This document shows, in pieces, positions 23,134-33,353 of a DNA stretch of 64,000 nucleotides. The stretch's first letter is position 1, and every line of letters begins with the position of its first letter. Where the stretch lies: assembly GCA_014529385.2 (NCBI GenBank), contig CM043942.1, positions 2,582,501-2,646,500 of the forward strand. The letters run 5' to 3'. The position numbers and the translations under genes are program-made. The notes under the pieces were generated by a model. That model made no database searches. It was given only the letters and a program-made list of their open reading frames with translations, and was not told the origin of the DNA. The DNA comes from Adiantum capillus-veneris (taxonomy: Eukaryota > Streptophyta > Polypodiopsida > Polypodiales > Pteridaceae).

Positions 23134-23360
23134 TGTTGGAATTAGGGTTGCAGAGAAACACACACAGCTTGGAGAAGACGAAGGAAGCTCTAGGCACACA
23201 ATAGAGAGTGTATTCCTTAGTGTGCAATGGAAAGATAGATAGCCCTAGAGTGATGGGCGTATATACAATGCACGGGGGAAAAAACCTCCTAAAGAGGGAA
23301 AAAATGCCCCGGCAGTCCTAGTGTGTTCACACACATCACTACCACATGTATATGGTAACA
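23134..23360 (-). repeat. Copia-2 3' LTR
   Basis: TGTTGGAATTAGGG...ATGGTAACA on the + strand; the minus-strand PPT AGGGGGGATT adjoins at 23361-23370. Confidence 0.95.
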
Positions 23361-23435
23361 AATCCCCCCTGGAGTGATGCGGTGAACGAGAGCTGGCACA
23401 TGAGTAAAGGGAAGTGCCATGCCCTGAGGACAGGA

Positions 23436-26400
23436 TCAGTCCACAAAGGGGAGTAAGCCCAAAGCTTTGCGGAAAGCTTCAAGCTTCTCACGAGACAATG
23501 CCTTTGTGAAAAGATCTGCAAGGTTGTCCTGTGTTGGCACATAAGCCAAGCTGATCTCTCCTGCTGAGAGCCTCTCCCTGACATAGTGGTAATGCACCTC
23601 AATGTGCTTTGTGCGAGCATGAAAAACTGGGTTCCTCGCAACTGCCAATGCGCTCTGACTGTCAGTGTAGATAGTGTTGGCAGTGTCCTGTCCAACACCC
23701 AAGTCAGCCATAAGGCGTCTGAGCCATACACACTCAACCGTAGCTGTGAAGACTGCCCTGTACTCAGCCTCACAACTCGAAGTGGCCACAGTAGGTTGCT
23801 TCTTGCTCAACCATGATATACATGAACTGCCAAGCATGAAACAAAAACCACTTGTGGACACTCGCGTGTCAAAACAACCAGCCCAATCTGAGTCCGAAAA
23901 AGCATGTAAGTCTGGCGGCAATGATCCCCCCTTGGGATAAAACAAGCCAAGATGTAATGTGCCACTAAGGTAGCGGAAAATCCTCTTGACAGCCTGCCAA
24001 TGCTTAGACCCTGGGCTATGCATAAATCTGCTGACCTGCGAGACTGCAAACTGAATATCTGGCCTCGTGTTGCATACATAAATGAGGCAGCCAACAGCAG
24101 TTTGGTAAAGAGTGACATCAGCAGGATCGCCAGCATCATGTAGACTCAACTTCAAACCTGTTTCCATGGGAGTGGCAATAGGTTTGCAATCCTCAAGTCC
24201 AAACTTACATAGCAATGTCTCTATGTAACTTTTCTGACACAAGGCAATACCACCATCACACTGCTTAAACTGTATACCCAAGTAATGATAGAACAGCCCC
24301 AAATCTTTCATCTTGAAAGTAGCATTCAAATCAGCCTTAAATTCAGAAATATGTCTCTCATTTGGTCCAATGATCAGCAAATCATCAACATAAAGAACCA
24401 CAATGAGAAATACATCATCCTCACGCTTTACATACAATGTGCTTTGTGTTGGACTGTTACGAAAGCCTCGTTTAACCAAATGAGTGTCATCTTTCTCATA
24501 CCAAGCACGAGGAGATTGCTTCAACCCATACAAAGCCTTCTTACATTTGCACACTTTGTCCTCTTGTCCTTTTATGACAAAACCGCGAGGCTGCGTTACA
24601 TAAACTTCCTCAAATATGTCACCATTCAAGAAAGCACTAACAATGTCTGATTGATGTACATCCCAACCAAAATGAGCTGCCAATGCACATAGAAAACGCA
24701 CAGTAGTCATACGACAAGTGGGAGCAAAAGTCTCTTCATAATCTATGCCTTTTTGTTGTGCATAACCCTTTGCAACAAGTCGAGCCTTATGGCGATCGAT
24801 CTCACCATCCGGCTTGCGCTTCAACTTGTAAACCCACTTCGTACCAATGGCCTTTTTGCCAGGAGGCAAATCACATAAAGTCCATGTGTCATTCTCTATA
24901 AGTGCATCATATTCTGATTTCATGGCAGCAATCCAATTTTCTGAATTCTGTGCTTCATCAAAGGACAGAGGCTCCTCAACATCATGTAAACTAGACACAG
25001 CCAAAGCATAACAATCTGATGCATAAGATGCATGGCGAGAGCCTGAACGAGTACGACTAGATAAAGGTGCATCCAATTTACTGTCACGCAAAGTGTGCAC
25101 CAGCCATTTTGGCATACCTCTAGCCTGCTCATTTTCAGCCCTTTCCTCATCAAGTACATCATGTACATCTGCATCAGTAATAGGCTGTTCGAAAACATTT
25201 TCAGAAACCCCCATAGGCTGTACATTTGCCTCATTGGAACTTACATTCGTATTTCCACCACTGAAAAGAGGCAACAAAGTGTCATAAATGTCCTGTGAGC
25301 TTACATTACTGTCTCTAGTACATGACAGCAAGGGTTGAACAGAATCTTCCACAAACACTACATCCCGTGAAACCAGAATACGTTTTGTTTGCGGATGATA
25401 CAACCTGTAACCTTTGCTTTCAGCACTATAACCAACAAAAATACATTTGACAGCCTTATCATCCAATTTTCTGCGCTGCACTTGTGGCACCAAAGCATAT
25501 GCCAAACAGCCAAAAACACGCATGTGCTCAATAGAAGGCTTTCTATCATGCCATGCTTCATATGGAGTAATAGACTGCAAAGCTTTCGTAGGACACCTGT
25601 TAAGTACATAAGTGGCACACATGATGGCCTCAAGCCAAAAAGAATGCGGCAAAGCTTGACTTTTGACCATACATCGTGCCATTTCCGTTAGTGACCTGTT
25701 TTTCCTCTCAGCAACACCATTTTGCTGAGGTGTATAAGGCACTGTACATTGGTGTTTTATCCCACGACTAGCCAGAAATGCATTAAATTCATGAGACATA
25801 TACTCCCCCCCTCGATCGGAACGGAGGGTGCCCATAGTACATTTTGAGACATTTTCAGCCATAGCCAAAAATTGTTTGAAGCACATAAAAACTTCGGACT
25901 TCGCTTTAAGCGGAAATACCCACGCATGCCTGGAGTAATCATCAATGAAAGTCACGAAGTACAGGTAATTGCCCAAGGACGGAGTTTGCATGGGCCCACA
26001 AACGTCACTATGCACAAGCTGCAACCTGCATGTAGCCCTAACTGAACCATCCTTTGGAAACTTAGAACGCTGCATTTTACCCAGAATACAGCCTTCACAA
26101 ACATGTTTGATAGGTGCTTCAAGAGGCGGCAAAGAAGCAACCATATCAGATTTCTGCAAACGCAGCAAACTGGCAAAATTCAGATGACCAAAACGTGCAT
26201 GCCAAAGTTTTGCATCTGAAATAGCCCTTGAATCTGCAACAGCATTTGCAAAATTTTGTCCACACTTGTCATACAAAGTGAGCTTATACAGCCCACGGCA
26301 CAAAAGCCCAGATGCAACAATTTCATCACCAAAACTGAGATCATGAACTGTACATCTGTCATCCACAAATTTGACTACAAGTCCAAGTCTAGCAAGTGCG

Positions 26401-27782
26401 GATACAGACAATAGATTCTTCTTGATCCCAGGTACATAAAGTGCATCAACAAGTGTGAAGGAACTGCCATTAGCAGCAGTGAGCACAATCTTTCCAACTC
26501 CCTGAACTGGATAAGAGGCGTTGTTGGCACAAGTGACTGAATTCCCATGAGGGACAGACTCGAGAGAGGTAAACAATTCACGATGTGAGGTAATGTGCTT
26601 TGTAGCACCACTGTCGAAATACCACACATGTGAATCTGCAGCAACTGACAAGCATGCATCATGGACAGCAGGATTGTAATTGCACTCTGCGCTAAAAGCC
26701 CATTCTGCATCAACATCAGCATCACAATCTCCTTTCACAGAAGACTCAACAATGGCTGCATTTGTAGTGGAACCAGCATTTGCAGTGGAACCACCCTCTT
26801 TCTTCTTAGCCTCTTTGGCCTTCAACTTAGGACACGACTTGATCAAGTGATCATTGGCTTTACAATAATGGCAACGCATCTTCTTTTTGCCCTTATCACC
26901 AGAATTGCCAGACGAAGTGCTGCCAGCAGAAGCATTAGGAACAGAATTTTTGCCACTCGCAGCAGAACCATAAGAAGTGGCTGCATTACTGTTACCACCC
27001 TTTCTTTGAGAAGCAATAAAAGCCTGTTCAACTGCACGCTGCCTAGTCCTGTTTTTTCTAGAAAGTGACTCTTGCAACAGCAATGTGCATAATGCATCAA
27101 ACTTGACAACTTCAGGATTTCCTTGGGTCATCAGTCTCCAAGTACTAGCAAAAGTCTGGTAGGAATCTGGTAAGGCATCAAGAACAGTCTGCACAAGGGA
27201 ACTGTCAGAAATGACTTTACCTGCAGAAATGAGTTGCTCATTGATATCCTTGACACTAGCAAGGAAAGTGTCCATATCATCTTCCTCATGCATAATCTTC
27301 GACTCTAGCTCTTTACGCAGCAAAGCAATTTTAGCCTCATTGCGGCTTGCATAAAGACCTGCTAGAATATCCCAAGCCTGTTTTGCAGATTTTGCTGAAC
27401 GGATGTGAGGAATAATGGTGCGCTTCACAGACAACGCAATCAATGCATGAGCCTGCGCATCCTTAACATCCCAACGAGCTTGTTCTGCTGTAGGCAAAAC
27501 AACTCTAATAGCTGCAATCCTTGCAGCAAGACCTGCAACATCCTCAACATCGCCTACATCTTCAGAACCAGGACGTACATCAATGCCCTGCACAATGTTC
27601 CAGACACCTTTTGACACAAGAACATGTTGCATCATATAAGCCCACATAGGGTAGTTGTCCCCATCCAACCTGTCCTCAGCAGCAAACATCTTGAACACAT
27701 CTGTGTTGTTGTTGTCAGCCATGGTAAATGCTGCACCTGATGTGAAAACTGCCCGAAAATAGGAGAAATGGAGCGGGAACAA
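23436..27782 (-). CDS. Copia-2 Gag-Pol polyprotein, full length
   Basis: One 1448-residue frame without stops encodes all functions needed for copia retrotransposition. Approximate residues: gag capsid 40-260; Ser/Gly/Asn linker; CCHC zinc knuckle CHYCKANDHLIKSC near 301; retropepsin active site YFDSGATKH near 386; integrase zinc-binding segment around LWHARFGHLN (about 530), core VHSDVCGPM (about 590), FIDDYSRHAW and RSDRGGEY with the later catalytic Glu; RT from WVYKLKRKPDGEIDRHKARL (about 985) to the catalytic VLYVDDLLIIG (about 1130); RNase H with SDSDWAGCFD (about 1302) and the C-terminal KHIEVHYHYVRERL. ATG 27782 is the ORF-track start; a second Met (MADNNNTD) 20 residues in resembles the usual copia start and may be the real one. 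The length is normal for autonomous plant copia elements. Confidence 0.95.
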   Translation of the reverse strand: MFPLHFSYFRAVFTSGAAFTMADNNNTDVFKMFAAEDRLDGDNYPMWAYMMQHVLVSKGVWNIVQGIDVRPGSEDVGDVEDVAGLAARIAAIRVVLPTAEQARWDVKDAQAHALIALSVKRTIIPHIRSAKSAKQAWDILAGLYASRNEAKIALLRKELESKIMHEEDDMDTFLASVKDINEQLISAGKVISDSSLVQTVLDALPDSYQTFASTWRLMTQGNPEVVKFDALCTLLLQESLSRKNRTRQRAVEQAFIASQRKGGNSNAATSYGSAASGKNSVPNASAGSTSSGNSGDKGKKKMRCHYCKANDHLIKSCPKLKAKEAKKKEGGSTANAGSTTNAAIVESSVKGDCDADVDAEWAFSAECNYNPAVHDACLSVAADSHVWYFDSGATKHITSHRELFTSLESVPHGNSVTCANNASYPVQGVGKIVLTAANGSSFTLVDALYVPGIKKNLLSVSALARLGLVVKFVDDRCTVHDLSFGDEIVASGLLCRGLYKLTLYDKCGQNFANAVADSRAISDAKLWHARFGHLNFASLLRLQKSDMVASLPPLEAPIKHVCEGCILGKMQRSKFPKDGSVRATCRLQLVHSDVCGPMQTPSLGNYLYFVTFIDDYSRHAWVFPLKAKSEVFMCFKQFLAMAENVSKCTMGTLRSDRGGEYMSHEFNAFLASRGIKHQCTVPYTPQQNGVAERKNRSLTEMARCMVKSQALPHSFWLEAIMCATYVLNRCPTKALQSITPYEAWHDRKPSIEHMRVFGCLAYALVPQVQRRKLDDKAVKCIFVGYSAESKGYRLYHPQTKRILVSRDVVFVEDSVQPLLSCTRDSNVSSQDIYDTLLPLFSGGNTNVSSNEANVQPMGVSENVFEQPITDADVHDVLDEERAENEQARGMPKWLVHTLRDSKLDAPLSSRTRSGSRHASYASDCYALAVSSLHDVEEPLSFDEAQNSENWIAAMKSEYDALIENDTWTLCDLPPGKKAIGTKWVYKLKRKPDGEIDRHKARLVAKGYAQQKGIDYEETFAPTCRMTTVRFLCALAAHFGWDVHQSDIVSAFLNGDIFEEVYVTQPRGFVIKGQEDKVCKCKKALYGLKQSPRAWYEKDDTHLVKRGFRNSPTQSTLYVKREDDVFLIVVLYVDDLLIIGPNERHISEFKADLNATFKMKDLGLFYHYLGIQFKQCDGGIALCQKSYIETLLCKFGLEDCKPIATPMETGLKLSLHDAGDPADVTLYQTAVGCLIYVCNTRPDIQFAVSQVSRFMHSPGSKHWQAVKRIFRYLSGTLHLGLFYPKGGSLPPDLHAFSDSDWAGCFDTRVSTSGFCFMLGSSCISWLSKKQPTVATSSCEAEYRAVFTATVECVWLRRLMADLGVGQDTANTIYTDSQSALAVARNPVFHARTKHIEVHYHYVRERLSAGEISLAYVPTQDNLADLFTKALSREKLEAFRKALGLLPFVD

Positions 27783-28070
27783 CTTGTGCTATATAGCACA
27801 AACCGTAGAAGACTATAAGGCACCTGTTATGCAGAAAATGGCACTAACAGAAAATCTGCACAAAATGACGAAATAGCCTGTGCAGTACTGCCCGTAATGG
27901 AAACGGAGGCCGAAATGAGCCCAAATCAAAATTCTGAGCAGACCGAGATCTTCGAGTTCTCCCAAAATACTTGTCGACCTGCGAACACTTGCCAAAGCTC
28001 ACTGAAATCGGAGAAAGTGAGCAGGCGTGTGCTGGAGCAGCTGGCGACTAAGCCCGGGAGGACGTGACCT

Positions 28071-28082
28071 GCTCTGATACCA
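28071..28082 (-). other. Copia-2 primer binding site
   Basis: The minus strand reads TGGTATCAGAGC, two bases inside the LTR: the perfect initiator-Met type. Confidence 0.92.
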
Positions 28083-28084
28083 AT

Positions 28085-28311
28085 TGTTGGAATTAGGGTT
28101 GCAGAGAAACACACACAGCTTGGAGAAGACGAAGGAAGCTCTAGGCACACAATAGAGAGTGTATTCCTTAGTGTGCAATGGAAAGATAGATAGCCCTAGA
28201 GTGATGGGCGTATATACAATGCACGGGGGAAAAAACCTCCTAAAGAGGGAAAAAATGCCCCGGCGGTCCTAGTGTGTTCACACACATCACTACCACATGT
28301 ATATGGTAACA
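28085..28311 (-). repeat. Copia-2 5' LTR
   Basis: Identical to 23134-23360 except for one base. Followed by the target copy ATAAG. Confidence 0.95.
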
Positions 28312-28369
28312 ATAAGTCCCTAATTTGAGTCAATACTAAGTGATTAGTGGCCATAAAGATGTCCAAGTG

Positions 28370-28470
28370 TCTCTATTCGCTTGGTACTGACCCCAAACAC
28401 AGGTCAATACCGAGCAAATAGCAACCTTGTAGATTTCCAAGGGTCCCTATTCGCTTGGTACTGAACCCAA
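28370..28470. repeat. TTCGCTTGGTACTGA repeats with inverted partner
   Basis: CTATTCGCTTGGTACTGA occurs at about 28374 and again at about 28447. An inverted, diverged copy (GGTCAATACCGAGCAAATAG) lies between them. The same sequence recurs at 35640-35870 on the other side of the H3-like locus. Confidence 0.8.
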
Positions 28471-28495
28471 CAACGTCACATAATGAACCTTATCC

Positions 28496-29026
28496 TTACC
28501 ACATAGCAACGTGGACGACTGCATCTGTTGCGTTGGCGTTGGAGAAATTGCGTATACAAAGAAAACCTTGTCGATCGAGGTTGAAACCGGAGTCCACCTC
28601 TGATCTTCCAGGTACAGGAATCTGTGCTTGAAGAGGTGCCAAATTGGAAAGCATTTGTAGTTCCTCTTCATTGTCTTCATTGATATGCTCTACAATATGC
28701 CAGTCTTCTTGCACAGGTTCTTGCTCTTTGCTAGCTTGCCGTTGCTCTACGTTGGCTGGCCCTTCCCTTGCGAAGAGGTACATGCCTCTTTCTTTTCTTG
28801 AGCAGAGTCTGGCCCCTACCTCATTGGGATCTGCTCTTATTGGCTCAGGGTCTGAATTGGCAAGGTTCTCCCTGGTGGACTCTAGCTTTAGGGTTGTGGT
28901 ATCCTCTGTGAGTGGCTCCTCTCGGGTGGGCTTTGGTTCTACCTCTGCGGGTTCCTCTCTCGTTGGCTCAGGCTCTAAACCGGGTTGCTCCTCCCTGGTG
29001 GGATTTGTCTCTACCTATGTGGGCTC
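28496..29026 (-). pseudogene. In-frame extension of the H3-like locus with PTREEP repeats
   Basis: Continuing the frame of the H3-like segment past two TAG codons gives a Pro/Glu-rich tract with repeats such as EPEPTREEP and EPKPTREEP. A final 95 residues (MYLFAREGPANVEQRQAS to VAMW) end at a stop at 28496. The spacing between the two open parts is a whole number of codons, so they are in register. I recognise no domain. Whether this was ever the C-terminal tail of the histone-like protein, or a separate exon or gene, cannot be told from sequence alone. An antisense frame on the + strand (28644-29180) is a shadow of these repeats. Confidence 0.4.
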
Positions 29027-29476
29027 CTATGTGGTGTGTTCAGGATCCTCCCTCTCAACTCGTGATCGTGTGCATCTATTGCTCTCAACCCTTGAAGGAT
29101 CTGCCTGTTGTGTACGAAGGTGGAGGGGGGGGATGTTAAGAATATCCATTGTCCTATTGTCCCAGATTGGCACTGGCTGAAGCAGCCCATTGTAGCGGAA
29201 ACGCAATCTACATAGGGTGTCAAAATCCCTGGGCATAATCGTGACCCGATGCGCATGGGCCGCCAGGATGTAGCCATCATTGAATAATTTCAACGAGGTA
29301 ATCCTTTGCAATCTCTTGTAGGCAGAGTAGAGGACTGTTGGCCCATCGTATGCCCACTCTCCAATTCTCGGTTATCTCTCACACCACTCGTTGAAAGGGA
29401 AGCCTTGGAATGGTCAATTGCACGTGCCTTTTGATCCTACACAACTCTTGTAGGACGCATTTGTGGGCCTCGTATT
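29027..29476 (-). pseudogene. Histone H3-like (possibly CENH3-like) histone fold, decayed and split by Copia-3
   Basis: Read on the minus strand from 29476, the codons give an ungapped match to the H3 histone fold. The alpha-N/alpha-1 region has IPRLPFQRVV (H3: LPFQRLV), then a TGA at 29379-29381 where H3 has Arg, then EITENW. Alpha-2 has LQEIAKDYLVEI. After a one-base insertion near 29286 comes FNDGYILAAHAHRVTIMPRD (H3: HAKRVTIMPKD), then DFDTLCRLR. By eye about 34 of 84 positions match canonical plant H3. Trp after Arg in loop 1 (IRWAN), DYLV, and DF replacing DI before the last helix are closer to plant CENH3 than to H3, although loop 1 has no extra residues. H3 packages DNA; CENH3 marks centromeres. 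The N-terminus lies beyond Copia-3 at 35435-35524. It is now a pseudogene. Confidence 0.72.
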
Positions 29477-29668
29477 TGAAGGAGTACGAGCGGAAGTGCG
29501 ACGCGAGAGAGAGTGCGAGAAGAAGAGCACGACGATATGGTGAACTCGCTCTACTGTAATGTGTAGAGCATAGTGAGTTCTTATTAGGTTTTTACAAAAG
29601 AATATGTGTACATACCTGGCGGCCCGCCCACTTACCTGGGCGACCACATTGGGCTTTATACCCCAACA
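29477..29668 (-). repeat. Copia-3 3' LTR
   Basis: TGAAGGAGTACG...ACCCCAACA on the + strand. The minus-strand PPT AAGTGGGAGGT adjoins the LTR. Confidence 0.95.
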
Positions 29669-29757
29669 ACCTCCCACTTAAAGTCCAATGTGGTACTTTA
29701 AGTGTGAGAGAAGCTACTATACAAGCTAATATACAAGAGATGTAGAGAAGTGATGTA

Positions 29758-32700
29758 CTACCCTACACCTAACTGCTTGCGAAAATGCGCAAAGCTCTCT
29801 GAGGGAAGTCCTTTTGTAAGTAGATCAGCAGGATTTTCTGTGGTGTGAACTTTGACAAGCTGAAGTTGCTTATCCTCGAGCATTTCCCTGATGAAATGAT
29901 ACTTCACATCCACATGCTTTGTCTTTGAGTGATAAACTGGATTGCGAGCCAATTGTATAGCACTTTGACTATCACAATATAACACAGGCATCTCTTCTTT
30001 GATTCCCAAATCTGTTACTAGTCAATTAAGCCAAATTGATTCTTTGCATGCCTCTGATGCTGCAACATATTCTGCCTCTGTAGTAGACTGAGTAACACAA
30101 TCTTGTAATCTAGAACGCCATGATACTGCTCCACCAGCCAATGTAAAGACATACCCTGACGTAGACCTTCGGTTGTCTAAGTCACCTGCATAATCTGAGT
30201 CTGTAAAACCCTGTACACTTAGCTCCTGACTCCCATAGCATATACGCATACTCTTTGTAGCTTTCAGGTATCTCAATATTCCTTTCACTGCCTCCCAATG
30301 TTTCTTGCCTGGGTTTGACATGTATCGACTTACTACTCCCACTGCAAATGCAATGTCTGGGCGAGTAGCAATCATTGCAGACATCAAACTACCCACTGCA
30401 GATGCATATGGAATCTTATCCATTTCAGCCTGTTCTTCCTCAGACACGGGACAATCTTGTTTGCTAAGTTTCACATATGGTGGCAATGGAACACTCAGTG
30501 CCTTTCCCTTCTCCATATTGAAACGTTGCAAAACCTTGTCAATATACTCTGTTTGAGATAACCAAATCAACTTCTTTGATCTGTCTCTCTCAATGCGCAT
30601 ACCAAGTATATGACTTGCCTCACCCATGTCTTTCATGTCAAACGATTTTGCCATCTTTGAATTCAAAGCTGAAATTTCTTCCAAGTGCTTGCCAGCAATT
30701 AACATGTCATCCACATACAAAATAAGGATCAGCCAACTGCCATCCTTAGCCTTCTTTGTATATAGACAGTGATAGAACTCACTACGTTTGTAGCCTTGAG
30801 AAAGCATAAACTTGTGGAATTTATGGTACCATGCCCTCGGTGATTGTTTTAAGCCATAAAGACTCTTTAACAACTGGCATACCCAATCTTCCTTGCCTTT
30901 CTCAACAAACCCTTCTGGCTGCTGCATGTAAATTTCCACATCTAAATCACCATGCAAGAACGCTGTCTTGACATCCATTTGGTGCAACACCAAATCTAAT
31001 ATGGCAACCAATGCAAGAAAGCATCTCAATGTAGTCATCTTGACCACCGGAGAGAAGACTTCATCAAAGTCAATGCCTTGTTCTTGCTTAAAGCCCTTGG
31101 CAACAAGCCTTGCTTTGTACTTTGGCTGACTATCATGAGCGGTGATCTTATACTTGTAAACCCATTTACAAGGTAGAGCCTTTTTGCCCCGTGGTAATTT
31201 AACTAGCTTCCATGTCTGGTTTTTATGCAGAGCTGTCATTTCTGATTGCATGGCCAATTGCCAATTCTCGGAGTCCTTCATTTGCACTGCTTCCTTGTAA
31301 CATGAAGGCTCATTGCAATCAGTCAACATGACATAGTTCATAGATGGAAAAAACCTATCAGGAGGTCGCGTGACACGTCCAGATCTACGCACAATAGGTG
31401 GCTCAGGCTCAGCCACAACCTGTGGTTCCACTCTATCCTGTCCTTGCTCCTCTTGAGCCCTGACATTTTGTCTTGCACGTGCAGGTCCATCTTCTTGGAA
31501 GACAACTCTTCTAATCTCCTCAACCCTTTCTGGTTTAGAATGATATTTGGATTCATTAAAGTGAACATCATTGCTGCGGACAACCTTTCTAGATTCGGGA
31601 TCCCAAAGTCCGTACCCCATCTCACCAGAATTACCATAGCCTAGAAAGATGCACTTTCTACTCTTTGGCTCAAGTTTGTTCCTAAATTCCTTTGGAACGT
31701 GAGTATATGCCTCACAGCCAAAGACTCTGAGATGCTTGTATGAGGGCATTTTGCCTGACCATACCATCTCTGGCACTGAATCCTTCTGCAAAACCTTGCT
31801 AGGAGATCTATTTACAAGATGAACAGCTGTTGATACAGCTTCAGCCCAAAACCCATTTGGCAGCTGTGCATTAGAAAACATACTTCTGGCCTTATCTTGT
31901 ATGGTCCTATTCATCCTCTCAGCAACACCATTTTGAGGAGGATTGTAAGGAGCAGTAAGTTCACGTTTTATACCTTTTGACTCACAAAAGTCCTGAAAGG
32001 CCTTTGAAACACACTCTCCACCATTGTCACTGCGTAATCATTTAAGCTTCTTGCCACTCTGATTCTCCACAAGTGTCACAAACGTTTTGAAAACACTAAA
32101 CGCTTCATCCTTGTGCTTGAGAAAGTAAACCCATACTTTCCTCGAGTAATCATCTATAAATGTCATAAAGTAAGAAGCTCTCCCTAGAGATAGGTTAGGC
32201 ATAGGTCCACACAAATCACTATGAACAAGTGCCAACTGTGTATCTCTTCTACTGCTTCTATGCTTATGTGGCTGCCGTGTTTGCTTACCATACAGACAAT
32301 GTTCACAGAATTCAAAATCATTAAATGAAAAGCCAGGCAAATAACCAGAACGAGACAAGATTTCCATTCCCTTCTTGGACATATGTCCTAACCGGCTATG
32401 CCACAAAGAAACGTTCGGCTGCTCGGTTACATTGATTACATTTTTTGAGACATTTGATACATAAATCATGTAAAGTCCTCCAGACTTTACTCCATGTGCT
32501 ACTGTCATAGAACCCTTGGATATCTTCCACATGTTCTGTCCAAAAGTGGTGACGTAACAAGCATCATCAAGTAAACCTGTGCTGATCAAGCTCTTTGTAA
32601 TTGCGGGAACATGTCTCACATTCTTCAGCGTGAAAGAAGAGCCATTCTGAAACTTCAATTGAACATCTCCAACACCTAAGATCTCACATGTCTGCCCATT

Positions 32701-32922
32701 GCCTAGCCGAACATGATCTTTAGTGGTCACATAAGAGGTAAACCACTCCTTGTTTGGAGACACATGAAGTGATGCCCCTGAGTCTATAATCCAGTCATTC
32801 AGTGCATTTCCATCAGATGCTCTAAGTAGAGCTGAGTCCATTGTATTCTTCAAGAAGTAGATGTCTCCTGACACTAGACTGTCATCCTCTGCAATAGTGT
32901 TTGTCCCTTTTACCCACTCCAC
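29758..32922 (-). pseudogene. Copia-3 Pol (PR-INT-RT-RNase H) with two in-frame stops
   Basis: One frame runs from about 32940 to 29758, interrupted by TGA at about 32036 (in LK-stop-LRSDNGGE) and at about 30013 (in WLN-stop-LVTD). Related elements have Arg at both places, so a single CGA-to-TGA change explains each. Domains in order: retropepsin DWIIDSGASLHVSP; integrase zinc segment LWHSRLGHMS, VHSDLCGPM, FIDDYSRKVW, SDNGGE, and NGVAERMNRT; RT with KWVYKYKI, QMDVKTAFLHGDL and the catalytic ILYVDDMLIAG; RNase H with DSDYAGDLD and KHVDVKYHFIREML. Without the stops it would be a complete pol. Confidence 0.9.
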
Positions 32923-33353
32923 ATAGCGAGAGAAAAAAAAAAAAACTCAGCTCAAAAGAGGAGAATTTCTAATGTTTAGATACAATTGATCTTGGGCCAA
33001 CACCAATGGGGCAAATAGCTCACACAATATGGGTAAAAGATACCAGATACAATCACAAATTGGAGCAAAAGCTTCGTTCGGAGAAACTTACACAACCAAA
33101 ACATCAGAAAAACAGTGAGGAACTTGGAAAAATGGACAGCGCCATCGCGTCCGGAACGGCCCAAAACCCTAGTCTACAATGTCAAAGAGCTCAAATCCGA
33201 CCTCAGATGAGCAGTTTACGGCCAAAACAGGCTCCAAAATGAGCAAAAACACAGTTGCGGATGTTCCTCCTCTTCTCTCCACTCTTTTTCTGGTCTTCTC
33301 TCTGATTTTTTAGTTCCCACACTTAGCTTTATTACTTGGGCACCCTTGGCCTT
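32923..33353 (-). other. Copia-3 non-coding spacer between gag and pol
   Basis: About 430 bases with stops in the coding frame separate Gag from protease, and pol is in a different frame from gag. On the minus strand the spacer ends in a T-run of about 13 followed by CTCTCGCTATGTGGAG, like a polypyrimidine tract and splice acceptor. It also contains GGGTTTT, then CCGGACGCGATGG, matching the Copia-4 leader at 46681-46712. It may be an intron, a captured leader, or an insertion. Confidence 0.45.

Larger units (their letters stand above)
23134..28311 (-). mobile_element. Copia-2: intact, very young Ty1/copia element
   Basis: Two 227-bp LTRs (23134-23360, 28085-28311) differ at a single base by eye (GGCAGTCC against GGCGGTCC). 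They are flanked by a perfect target duplication ATAAG (23129-23133, 28312-28316). The PBS, PPT and a complete 1448-residue polyprotein are present. It is the best candidate in the window for an element able to move by itself. Confidence 0.96.

Noticed and set aside
28644-29180. 178-residue plus-strand ORF rich in Gly/Ser
   Set aside because: It is antisense to the PTREEP repeat region of the H3-like locus; its repeats are a mirror of the minus-strand repeats.
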